Part shown: one piece after another, positions 1-7,741 of the stretch | Layout of the letters: each line of letters opens with the position of its first letter | How positions within the stretch are numbered: the stretch's first letter is position 1 | From: Acidicapsa acidisoli | GTDB lineage: Bacteria; Acidobacteriota; Terriglobia; Terriglobales; Acidobacteriaceae | Direction of reading: 5' to 3' | DNA: 64,000 nt | NCBI RefSeq assembly: GCF_025685625.1 | Contig: NZ_JAGSYI010000001.1 | Location: forward strand, 930,001 to 994,000 | Translations under genes and position numbers: made by a program | The notes under the pieces: generated by a model | Database searches by the model: none | Seen by the model: the letters and a program-made list of their open reading frames with translations, nothing else | Told to the model about the DNA's origin: nothing

Positions 1-267
1 GAAAATCTACTGCCATCGCCAGATGCTGGACCGGAAGCAATCTATTTCCGCAAAGTCCTTCTTAATGAGTTGGAACAAGCGCTCCGCGAGCTGCCCCATG
101 AACAGCGGGAAGTATTCATCGCCCACGAACTGGAAGGTCGCAGCTTCAAAGAGTTGTCCGCCGAAACCGGCGAAAACATCAACACGCTACTCTCACGTAA
201 ACGGTATGCAGTGCTCCATCTGCGTGAAAGATTGCATCGCATTCACGACGAGTTCGCAACGAAATGA
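1..267 (+). CDS. Sigma-70 family RNA polymerase sigma factor, C-terminal part (5' end outside window)
   Basis: The frame is open from the first base and ends in TGA at 265-267. The visible 88 residues carry a sigma region 4 helix-turn-helix: LRELPHEQREVFIAHELEG, then a recognition-helix segment (FKELSAETGENINTLLSRK) and a short basic tail ending LHRIHDEFATK. Region 2 lies outside the window, so the group cannot be fixed, but the small size and region 4 type fit an ECF-like factor that directs RNA polymerase to a small regulon. The next gene starts 9 bases downstream on the same strand and encodes a small membrane protein, a common place for a partner or modulator of an ECF factor. That partnership is inference. 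Confidence 0.85.
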   Translation, partial: ENLLPSPDAGPEAIYFRKVLLNELEQALRELPHEQREVFIAHELEGRSFKELSAETGENINTLLSRKRYAVLHLRERLHRIHDEFATK

Positions 268-276
268 GGTAGTCCT

Positions 277-630
277 ATGGGAAACTCCTGGGTTATGAGA
301 AATAAGTGGATCTTCTTTGTCGCCCCGCTCGCAATGGCGGCTTTCGTCTGGATCTGCGGTGAAGTGGTGATGCATTTATGGAACTGGCTCCTGCCAATGC
401 TCTTCGGTTGGCACGAAATCACTTTCTGGCAAGGCCTCGGGCTGCTGATTCTTTGCCGGATTCTCTTCGGAAGCTGGGGTAGCGGTTCAGACCGTTCCAA
501 CTCCCGCCGGCATCGGGCCGATCGCTGGGAACGCATGACGCCCGAAGAACGTGATAAATTTCGCGAAAACATGCGCACTGGTTGCGGTCCCTTCGGAATA
601 CCACCTGCCGAAGGTAACGAGCCAGCCTAA
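277..630 (+). CDS. Small membrane protein of unknown function, downstream of a sigma factor
   Basis: This 117-residue protein was not recognised. The N-terminal half has two hydrophobic stretches (about residues 10-40 and 45-66), predicting two membrane segments. The C-terminal half is hydrophilic and basic and holds a MTPEERDKFRENM segment. That kind of 'PEER..F' helix occurs in Spy/CpxP-like and heavy-metal-sensor-like proteins, but the resemblance is short and may be chance. The gene follows the sigma factor stop by 9 bases and is almost certainly co-transcribed with it. It could be a membrane anchor or modulator for that sigma factor, but no zinc-binding anti-sigma motif is visible. ATG start at 277; a second in-frame ATG follows six codons later. 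Confidence 0.7.
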   Translation: MGNSWVMRNKWIFFVAPLAMAAFVWICGEVVMHLWNWLLPMLFGWHEITFWQGLGLLILCRILFGSWGSGSDRSNSRRHRADRWERMTPEERDKFRENMRTGCGPFGIPPAEGNEPA

Positions 631-643
631 CGGCGCCCTCACG

Positions 644-673
644 GGCCGCCATCAACGAACGCTGATGGCGGCC
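644..673. terminator. 11-bp perfect GC hairpin between convergent genes
   Basis: GGCCGCCATCA (644-654) and TGATGGCGGCC (663-673) form a perfect 11-bp stem with an 8-base loop. The stem includes the stop codon of the minus-strand hydrolase (652-654) and lies 13 bases after the plus-strand stop at 630. There is no T-run on either side, so this is a hairpin-only terminator candidate serving both convergent genes. Confidence 0.6.
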
Positions 674-2898
674 ACTTCGTAGTCCTCCACACGCGGAATC
701 GAGAAACGCAGCACCTGGTCTTCCATGCGGAAGTTCACGCTCTGCTCCGCGCAGAGCAACTCGACAGACTTCACATGCACGTCAGCCGGAAGCTTGAGGC
801 TTACGCTCTGTGCGCCGAGCGGATAGACCGACTGCATCCAGCCATGATGCGCGTTCGGGTTGGTGTAATTGAGTAAGTGCACGGTATAACCGAGGTTAGT
901 CTCCCAGGCAAAGACTTCGACAAATCCGTCCCCATCCACGTTCACCACGCGCTCGTCTCCGGTAAGCCAACGGATGGTGTTATGCATGAGACGCAGTAAG
1001 TCGCCATGACCTGTAAGCCAGTAAGTACGCTCGATATCTCCCGGAAAGTAAGCTACACGGCTTGTGCCTATCTCGCGCAGCACTACCGCAGGCTCGTCTG
1101 TATGAGACGCTGCAGGATAAGCCAGCTCCGGCGGATAGCGCACGAATCCAGGAACAACCGTAAGCACCGCATCCTGCACCGGCTTGAGCGGCACGCGATT
1201 CTGCGCGCCCGGCAGCCAGTTTGTGTCGGCAAAGCCGCTCAGTATGGCGTGCTGGCGCTCAATGCGCTGATAGTACGCATTGCCATTGGTGCCGATCACT
1301 TCGCCTGCCTTGCGAATTCCGAGTACATCTGCAAGGCCAAAGTCCGCGCGCGGTTTCAACTCTTCGTCATAGAGGCTGGTTTCAAAGCTGGCCATGATCG
1401 ACCCGCCCGATTGCACATAGCTTCGAATCTGCTCACACTGCCGGTCGCTCAGCATTGCGATGTTAGGCAGCAGGAGCACTTTGTACTTACTCAGCCGCTC
1501 CGGCTCAAGACGATCTTCATGCACATAGTCGAAGGCAAACCGTCCAGCTAGCAGCGTCTCGTAGATACCGTGCGTCGTATCGCGCATATAAGTGCGCGAG
1601 TGTACAGCGCCAGGGCCGGGATAGAGAAGCTGCGTGCTCTGTCCCATCACGACGCCGACGTTGGCAACCGACCGCCGCACCTTGAAGTGAGCATCGTGCT
1701 TTGCCGTCCAGCGAAAGTAATCCGCGCCGACTTTCTGCCAGCGGCGATCTTCGCCAAAGCCATTCTCCGAGCCGATGAAGTGGTAATACGGAACCAGCCC
1801 ACCAGCCAGCGTTTCATTCAGCCACATCTTTGCCTCGGCGGGATTCTTAGCAGCATTGCGCCATGGCACTTCGCTGGTCGAATAAGCGGCCGTGATGTTG
1901 GCCGCAAACTTGCCGTCGAGCACTGCGTTGCACACGCGGCCTTGCAGGGTGCATCCCCACACCGCGGGGTCTTCGTTGGTGCGGCCCTGGTTATCGCCCT
2001 GAAACCAGACAGCGGTCTTGCCCAGGCGGTCGAGATTCGGCCCCGCGTGGACGTTTCCGCCCAGATTCGCAAAGAAAAAGCTGTCTGGCTTCTTCTCTTT
2101 GGCGATCGCGTCGTACTTATTCCACAACTCGAAGAGGCGGTCGTTGAAAGCGCGCCAGTAGGCCACCGTATTCGGCGGCGCCAGCTTGCTGCAGATGCCG
2201 CAATGGCACTCAGGCAGGCTCCCCAGAGGCGGCCAGCCATTGGTATAAAAGCAGTCAACATCGTAGAGCGAATTCACCTCTCGCATTACTGCAGGAACGT
2301 AATCGTCCATGTAAGTGGAGAACATGCAGGTCCGGAAGAGGCGCGGTTCTTCGCCGTTGAACTGAACCGATCCATCCTTGTTGCGCATTGCCCACTCTGG
2401 ATGCGCCTCCAGCGCGTCGCCCCAGTTCAAGTCCGGACTCATGCGGGCAACCACACGCATGCTGCGCTTGCGGGCGGCGGCCACGCACTCGCCAAAGAAA
2501 TCACGGCCATTCAGGAATTTTCCATGCCGGTGGAACTTTACCTTCGATGGGTAATACGCCAGTATGCCGGTAACGCTGATATACACGATATCTGTGTTGC
2601 ACGCGTGCCAATAGTCGGCCCACTCCTCGATGTTCATGACTGCCGGGTCATGTTCGGTCATGTTGCTCTGGCCCACGCGCCGAATCCGTTGCTGCCATGC
2701 CTCGGTGGATGAGTCCACCGGAGCCAGTCGAGTTGGCAGCGCTGCGAGCCTTACTGGCGTCATCACTCCCGCGACAGATGCAGCCTCTTCCGCGGAGGCC
2801 GTGAATGTTGGTTGGAGCGCTTCAAGCGCCGTTGCCAGGGGCAGTGCGGCTGCGCCCGTGGTGATACCGGTCTTCAGAAATGTGCGCCGATTGAGCAT
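652..2898 (-). CDS. Exported GHL6 / beta-galactosidase-trimerisation-type glycoside hydrolase
   Basis: The start at 2898 is chosen because AGGAG sits upstream and the protein opens with MLNRRTFLKTG, a Tat-type signal (RRTFLK), followed by an Ala-rich hydrophobic stretch and a cut near 'ASAEEA'. The reading frame stays open further upstream, but that part lacks a signal and overlaps the divergent promoter region. The 748-residue product has a TIM-barrel-like N-terminal half (about 60-420) similar to putative GHL6 hydrolases, with a CHCGIC cysteine pair, and then a flavodoxin-like segment (KVLLLPNIAMLSDRQCEQI, about 480-560) typical of the beta-galactosidase trimerisation domain. The substrate is unknown; a periplasmic or extracellular role on plant or fungal glycans is inferred. 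It is divergent from the GH116 gene at 3050. Confidence 0.85.
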   Translation of the reverse strand: MLNRRTFLKTGITTGAAALPLATALEALQPTFTASAEEAASVAGVMTPVRLAALPTRLAPVDSSTEAWQQRIRRVGQSNMTEHDPAVMNIEEWADYWHACNTDIVYISVTGILAYYPSKVKFHRHGKFLNGRDFFGECVAAARKRSMRVVARMSPDLNWGDALEAHPEWAMRNKDGSVQFNGEEPRLFRTCMFSTYMDDYVPAVMREVNSLYDVDCFYTNGWPPLGSLPECHCGICSKLAPPNTVAYWRAFNDRLFELWNKYDAIAKEKKPDSFFFANLGGNVHAGPNLDRLGKTAVWFQGDNQGRTNEDPAVWGCTLQGRVCNAVLDGKFAANITAAYSTSEVPWRNAAKNPAEAKMWLNETLAGGLVPYYHFIGSENGFGEDRRWQKVGADYFRWTAKHDAHFKVRRSVANVGVVMGQSTQLLYPGPGAVHSRTYMRDTTHGIYETLLAGRFAFDYVHEDRLEPERLSKYKVLLLPNIAMLSDRQCEQIRSYVQSGGSIMASFETSLYDEELKPRADFGLADVLGIRKAGEVIGTNGNAYYQRIERQHAILSGFADTNWLPGAQNRVPLKPVQDAVLTVVPGFVRYPPELAYPAASHTDEPAVVLREIGTSRVAYFPGDIERTYWLTGHGDLLRLMHNTIRWLTGDERVVNVDGDGFVEVFAWETNLGYTVHLLNYTNPNAHHGWMQSVYPLGAQSVSLKLPADVHVKSVELLCAEQSVNFRMEDQVLRFSIPRVEDYEVAAISVR

Positions 2899-3049
2899 CG
2901 ATTCTCCTGCGAGATACCAGCCCAGAAAGTGTAACCGCTGTCTTGAGTTCGCGTCGCTTTTCCGTTTCTGGTTCAGCATCGTGCCAGAGATGTGCGCCGT
3001 CCGGTATGCTCGTTTGCTGTGAGTTCCCCAAATTGCCAGGACGGTTCTG

Positions 3050-5845
3050 ATGACGGAAAAGCGCGGAATTGCGAGGAGAGATTTCTTCAAGCAGGCTGCG
3101 GGCGCAATCGGCGCGGCGACACAGGCGTCGGGTTGGCCCGGCTTTACTGCGGCAGGCGTTGCCGCGGAGAGTATTGCTGAGACAGCACAGGCGGATCAGG
3201 AGCCGCATGCTGATCAACATACGAAGAACGCCGCAGTCGGGATTCATTTTCCGCGGGTCTTCACTGGCTCGCAGCTCAAGATGCTTGCCTTCCCGCTCGG
3301 CGGAGTTGCTGCCGGAAGCATTGCGCTGGGAGGTCGCGGCCAGCTACGGGATTGGGAGATCTTCAACCGGCCCAACAAGGGGTTTTCGCCCTCGTATGCA
3401 TTTCCGGCAATCTGGGTTCAGTCAGGCGATGCGAAGCCAGTTGCACGTGTGCTGGAGGCTCGAATTCTGCCGCCCTACGAGGGTCAGGATGGGCTGGGTT
3501 CGAGCAATGCTCCGGGACTGAGTAGGCTTGCGGGAGCGGAGTTCACGGGACAATACCCGCTTGCACGGGTGCGATTCCTCGATCCGAATCTGCCGGTGCA
3601 TGTTTCACTGGAGGCATTCTCGCCGTTTATTCCGCATGACCCTGACGACTCCGGCCTGCCTGTCGCGATTCTACGTTACCGGCTGCACAACCCAGGGACC
3701 GTGAGCGCAAAAGTGAGCATTGCATTCTCTGTTGACAATCCTGTGCATGGCGCATCGGGAGGAAACGCAGGCGGAGCTGCGGACGCGCCGAAGCCCGACT
3801 CGCGCTCGAATGAGTTTCGCTCGGAAGGCGGGCTGGCTGGGCTGGTGATGAGCAATTCCGGAATTGCGGCGGACGATCCCAGATTTGGAAGCTTTGTGCT
3901 TGCTGCGTTGACTTCCGGAGGGGCTGGGCCAGCAGTGAATACTACCTATTGGCGCGGATGGCCGAAGGGACGGTGGTGGAACTCTCCGCTGTTTTTCTGG
4001 GACAGCTTCTCTCGCGATGGAGCGCTGCTCGACGAGCCGCAATCGCGCGGCACCGTCAGCTCACTTTGTCAGCAGACGACGGTGCCGGCGGGTGGCTCGG
4101 CGAGCATCACCTTTCTGCTGGCGTGGCATTTTCCGAATCGGACTCCAGGCTGGTGCGGCTGGGATGCGCCTGCGGGCGAAGCCGGAACCATCATCGGCAA
4201 CTTCTACAGCGCACGCTTCAAAAGCGCGTGGGAGGCAGCGCAATACACGGCTGCGAATCTCACGCGATTGGAGGCTCGCACGCGCGCATTTACGGATGCT
4301 TTTGCCGGGAGCACTTTACCTGATGCGGTAAAAGAGGCGGCGAGCGCAAATCTTTCGACGTTGGCTACGACGACGTGCTTTCGCACAGCGGACGGGGAGT
4401 TTCACGGCTTTGAGGGTTCAGACGATAAGTCGGGATGCTGTTTCGGCAACTGCCTGCATGTATGGAACTACGAGACAGCCACTGCATTCCTGTTTCCTTC
4501 GTTTGCGAGGTCACTGCGCGACGCCGCATTCGGATACAGCATGGACGATCAGGGCGGAATGCGATTTCGCCAGCTATTGCCGGATGGAAAGGAACGATTC
4601 AGAATTGCAGCCGCGGATGGGCAGATGGGACAGATTCTGCATGCCTATCTGGATTGGAAGCTGAGCGGGGACAATGCGTGGCTTAGGACGATGTGGCCAC
4701 GGATCAAGAGAGGTGTAGAGTTTGCATGGATTCAGGGCGGGTGGGATGCGAATCGCGATGGAGTCTTCGAGGGCGTTCAACATACGACTTACGACGTTGA
4801 GTTTTACGGTCCTAACCCGTTAGGAGGCGTCTATTATCTCGGAGCTTTGCGCGCGGCGGAGGAGATGGCCATCGCTGTCGGAGAGAAGGAGACTGCGAGT
4901 GAGTATCGCAGGCTCTTTACCCAGGGCAGCCGTTGGATCGATGAGCATTTGTTTCAGGGTGAGTTTTATCGACAGCAGGTGCTCGGATATCCCAGGGATA
5001 AGATCGCTCCGCAACTGATAAGCGGAATGGGCAGCGAGAACACAGAGACGCCGGAGTACCAGGTTGGCGGCGGATGCCTTGTGGATCAATTGCTTGGGCA
5101 GTATCTTGCGAACGTCGCCGGGCTTGGGCCCCTGGTTTCGCCGGAACATATACGCGCGACGCTTGAGTCTATCTATCGCTATAACTACAAGCGTTCGCTT
5201 GCGGATCATGATTCGGTGCAGAGGACGTATGCCCTGAACGAGGAAGCTGCGGTAGTGGTTTGCGATTACGGAAAGGCTGTTCGCCCGAAGATACCGTTCC
5301 CTTATTACGCAGAGGCGTGGACAGGATTGGAGTACTCGTTGGCCGCGCTGATGTTCCATGCGGAGATGGTGGCGCAAGGGGTAGAGGTGGTTGAGAATCT
5401 GCGTGCTCGATACGACGGGGAAAAGCGCAATCCATGGGATGAGGCGGAATGCGGCCACCATTATGCGCGGGCGATGGCTTCGTGGACCAGCGTTGTGGCC
5501 CTGAGCGGATTCGAATATGACGGCGCTAAGGCGGCGGTCGTTGCGGCGCCGCGAGTGCCGCACGCGGAGTTCAAATGCTTCTGGTCCACCGGCACGGGAT
5601 GGGGGACGTTTGCTTACAGCAAGGAAGGCGCCGGGGTGAGTTACCTGACGATCAAAGTGCTGGCCGGCAAGCTTCCGTGCAGGTCGATTGAGATGACCGC
5701 AACGGGCAGCGTCACCTGCTCAGGAAGCTACGGACGGATCAAGGCGCATGCGGTGCAAAGCCGCGATGGGCGGACGGTCTATCAATTGGATGAGCTTGTG
5801 GTCATTGCAGAGGGAAAGGAATTCAGCCTGGAGGTGCAGGCGTGA
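3050..5845 (+). CDS. GH116 family glycosidase (non-lysosomal glucosylceramidase-like), Tat-exported
   Basis: This 931-residue protein matches the GBA2/GH116 layout: an N-terminal beta domain (about 70-400, with FPLGGVAAGSIALGGRGQLRDWEIFNRP) and a C-terminal alpha/alpha-barrel. In the barrel, VWNYETA places a glutamate at residue 475 and HTTYD an aspartate at residue 582. By family knowledge these would be the nucleophile and acid/base of a retaining beta-glucosidase, beta-xylosidase or related enzyme. The N-terminus (RRDFFKQAAGAIG) is a Tat signal. The start is ATG at 3050 with AGGA 8 bases upstream. The stop overlaps the GTG start of the following GTPase (GTGA), so the two are translationally coupled. 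The substrate is not predictable from sequence; no sign of a transferred gene. Confidence 0.9.
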   Translation: MTEKRGIARRDFFKQAAGAIGAATQASGWPGFTAAGVAAESIAETAQADQEPHADQHTKNAAVGIHFPRVFTGSQLKMLAFPLGGVAAGSIALGGRGQLRDWEIFNRPNKGFSPSYAFPAIWVQSGDAKPVARVLEARILPPYEGQDGLGSSNAPGLSRLAGAEFTGQYPLARVRFLDPNLPVHVSLEAFSPFIPHDPDDSGLPVAILRYRLHNPGTVSAKVSIAFSVDNPVHGASGGNAGGAADAPKPDSRSNEFRSEGGLAGLVMSNSGIAADDPRFGSFVLAALTSGGAGPAVNTTYWRGWPKGRWWNSPLFFWDSFSRDGALLDEPQSRGTVSSLCQQTTVPAGGSASITFLLAWHFPNRTPGWCGWDAPAGEAGTIIGNFYSARFKSAWEAAQYTAANLTRLEARTRAFTDAFAGSTLPDAVKEAASANLSTLATTTCFRTADGEFHGFEGSDDKSGCCFGNCLHVWNYETATAFLFPSFARSLRDAAFGYSMDDQGGMRFRQLLPDGKERFRIAAADGQMGQILHAYLDWKLSGDNAWLRTMWPRIKRGVEFAWIQGGWDANRDGVFEGVQHTTYDVEFYGPNPLGGVYYLGALRAAEEMAIAVGEKETASEYRRLFTQGSRWIDEHLFQGEFYRQQVLGYPRDKIAPQLISGMGSENTETPEYQVGGGCLVDQLLGQYLANVAGLGPLVSPEHIRATLESIYRYNYKRSLADHDSVQRTYALNEEAAVVVCDYGKAVRPKIPFPYYAEAWTGLEYSLAALMFHAEMVAQGVEVVENLRARYDGEKRNPWDEAECGHHYARAMASWTSVVALSGFEYDGAKAAVVAAPRVPHAEFKCFWSTGTGWGTFAYSKEGAGVSYLTIKVLAGKLPCRSIEMTATGSVTCSGSYGRIKAHAVQSRDGRTVYQLDELVVIAEGKEFSLEVQA

Positions 5846-6945
5846 GTCTGACAACTGTCGACGCAAGGCCGTGGATTATTGTGGTGGGCGGATTTCTTGG
5901 CGCGGGGAAGACAACTCTTCTACTGGCTGCGGCGCGGGAGTTGAAGCGGCGTGGTGTGCGTAGCGCAGTGGTGATGAACGATCAGGGCGAGGCGCTGGTC
6001 GATTCGGAATATGCGTCCTATGCGTCGGCGCAATCGATCGATGGGTTGCGGCAGGGCGAAGTGACTGGGGGATGTTTCTGCTGCCGATTTTCTGAGTTGA
6101 TCGGTGTGATGGAGGAATTGCGCGCATTTTCGCCGGAGATTATCTTTGCTGAGCCCGTTGGCAGTTGCACGGATATATCCGCGACGACGCTGCATCCCCT
6201 GCGCGAATACAGCGATCAATACCGGCTCTCTCCGTTCACTGTGCTGGTTGATCCGGAGCGGGCGCGGGAGGTGCTTGCCGGCGACGCTGATACGAATTTG
6301 AAATTTCTGTTTGAGAAGCAGCTTCAAGAGGCGGATGTTGTCTGCTTCTCCAAGTCGGACAGGAATTCTGTCACGCCTTCGCTGGATGTATTTGGCGCAG
6401 GAGATGTGCGGAGGTTGAGCGCGAAGACGGGCGATGGTGTTGCCGCCTGGCTGGATGAGATGCTCTCGGGAAGACTTTCCGCTGGGAGCCGCATTCTCGA
6501 TATCGACTATGAGCAGTATGCTTGCGCGGAGGCGGCTTTAGTGTGGCTGAATCTTGAGGCCGAGGTTCGTCCGGCAGTGGCCGTTTCTCCTGCTGCGCTG
6601 TTGGGGCCGCTCTTCGATGAACTGGACACGAAGCTCAGCGCGGGCGGGATCGGCATTGTCCATCTGAAGGCCATCGTGCGCGCTGAGTCTGGGTTTGTGA
6701 AAGCCGCCATCTGCGCGAATGGCCAAGAGCCCGATGTGGAAGGGAATCTCGCTGCCTCTCCGGCGGCGAATCACAGCCTGCTGATGAATCTTCGTGCGCT
6801 TGGCGCAGCCCCGGAGGTGCGGAAGATCGTAGAAGAATGCCTTGGCAGGATCGATGGCGAGATCGATGACCTGAGGATCAGTTGCTTTCATCCGGCTGCG
6901 CCGAGGCCGGAACGACGCATAGTGGGGATGCGATCAGGACTCTAA
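5842..6945 (+). CDS. COG0523 / CobW-type G3E-family P-loop GTPase
   Basis: The GTG start overlaps the stop of the GH116 gene (GTGA). The 367-residue protein has a Walker A, GGFLGAGKTT (16-25), then GGCFCC (76-81), which is the CxCC metal-binding signature of COG0523 metallochaperones, then IFAEPVG (101-107). The usual NKxD guanine-specificity motif appears as SKSD (170-173), a change at the first position. COG0523 proteins insert or traffic zinc, cobalt or other metals at the cost of GTP in the cytoplasm. The C-terminal domain is divergent from classic CobW_C. The coupling to a predicted exported glycosidase is unusual: GH116 enzymes can bind calcium, but a direct metal link is only conjecture. 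Confidence 0.85.
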   Translation: MSLTTVDARPWIIVVGGFLGAGKTTLLLAAARELKRRGVRSAVVMNDQGEALVDSEYASYASAQSIDGLRQGEVTGGCFCCRFSELIGVMEELRAFSPEIIFAEPVGSCTDISATTLHPLREYSDQYRLSPFTVLVDPERAREVLAGDADTNLKFLFEKQLQEADVVCFSKSDRNSVTPSLDVFGAGDVRRLSAKTGDGVAAWLDEMLSGRLSAGSRILDIDYEQYACAEAALVWLNLEAEVRPAVAVSPAALLGPLFDELDTKLSAGGIGIVHLKAIVRAESGFVKAAICANGQEPDVEGNLAASPAANHSLLMNLRALGAAPEVRKIVEECLGRIDGEIDDLRISCFHPAAPRPERRIVGMRSGL

Positions 6946-7130
6946 TTCGCGATATCCCGAGCACAAGTAGAAGGCCTCTTGTACGCTCTGTTGCGAGGCC
7001 GCCAGGAATCTCAAATTTTCTGTACCCATATCTGTCTGGATGGCTCTTGACAGACTGGAAGGCGGCCTTCAAGAATTGGGATTCGTTTCCCCGCAAGCCA
7101 GGGTCAGAAATCAGTCGAGGAAGAGTGTCG

Positions 7131-7709
7131 ATGGCAAACGATCGTGTGTATTTTATTCCGTGGGACCAGACGACGGGATCTGTGCTTTCCAGTAGATGTG
7201 ATGTTTATAACAACTACTACAAGGACCAAACTCACCACAAGCGCAATTGGACTCCGGTGTTTTATGACGACGTTCACCCGGGCGGCGTAATCGCCAACAT
7301 GGGATCGGGATGGGGAACCCGCTTGGTCGTTGCAGGTCACGGAGCAGTCAATGACGGCAATATCTATGCAACCGAGGCCGGTGCAAACCCATTGAGTTAC
7401 ACAAACATTGTCGATCGCCTGGTTGCGCACGGCTTGAAGAAGTACTACACGGGAACCATCGGTTGCGATGTCTGTCATAGTGCGGAGGGCGCGAATCCTT
7501 TTGCCAAGCGGCTGGCCAAGGAATTGCATAATCGCGGCTACAAACTTACCTGCGTGATTGGCTATAAGGGAAGTCTGTACTCCGGCTACGATCTCGCCGC
7601 GGATTCTACTTTGGATGGCGACCACAAGTACCGGCATCGCACGGTAGAAACGGCAAGCGGAGACCGCGTCAAGAGCAAGAATGCGCAGGAGCGATTCTAC
7701 GGATTATGA
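7131..7709 (+). CDS. Stand-alone protein with clan-CD (peptidase C80-like) His/Cys pattern
   Basis: The frame is open from 6882, but the start is set at ATG 7131, preceded by GAGGAAG and opening MANDRVYFIP. The 192-residue product has no signal or membrane segment. A hydrophobic strand ends in a His-Gly pair (RLVVAGHG, H70-G71). A second strand, after a helix, ends in cysteines (YYTGTIGCDVCHSAEG, C112 and C115), followed by a helix FAKRLAKELHNRGYKL and a strand CVIGYKG. This order (strand-HG, helix, strand-C-x-S/A, helix, strand) is that of clan-CD peptidases, notably the C80 domain of MARTX and large clostridial toxins. CDVCH also fits a CXXCH haem motif, but nothing indicates export. Function unproven; a cysteine peptidase or an inactive relative is the leading idea. 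Confidence 0.6.
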   Translation: MANDRVYFIPWDQTTGSVLSSRCDVYNNYYKDQTHHKRNWTPVFYDDVHPGGVIANMGSGWGTRLVVAGHGAVNDGNIYATEAGANPLSYTNIVDRLVAHGLKKYYTGTIGCDVCHSAEGANPFAKRLAKELHNRGYKLTCVIGYKGSLYSGYDLAADSTLDGDHKYRHRTVETASGDRVKSKNAQERFYGL

Positions 7710-7711
7710 GC

Positions 7712-7741
7712 CATGCGGGCCTGCGCAGGGCCCGCATGTTT
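7712..7741. terminator. Bidirectional terminator hairpin between convergent genes
   Basis: CATGCGGGCC (712-721 of the 7 kb block) pairs perfectly with GGCCCGCATG (7729-7738) over a 7-base loop and is followed by TTTCT on the plus strand. It begins 2 bases after the stop of the C80-like gene and ends just before the stop of the minus-strand GH35 gene (7742). Confidence 0.8.

Noticed and set aside
7464-7478. CDVCH in the small protein as a c-type haem site
   Set aside because: The protein has no signal peptide, so haem attachment in the periplasm is unlikely; the clan-CD cysteine reading fits the surrounding pattern better.
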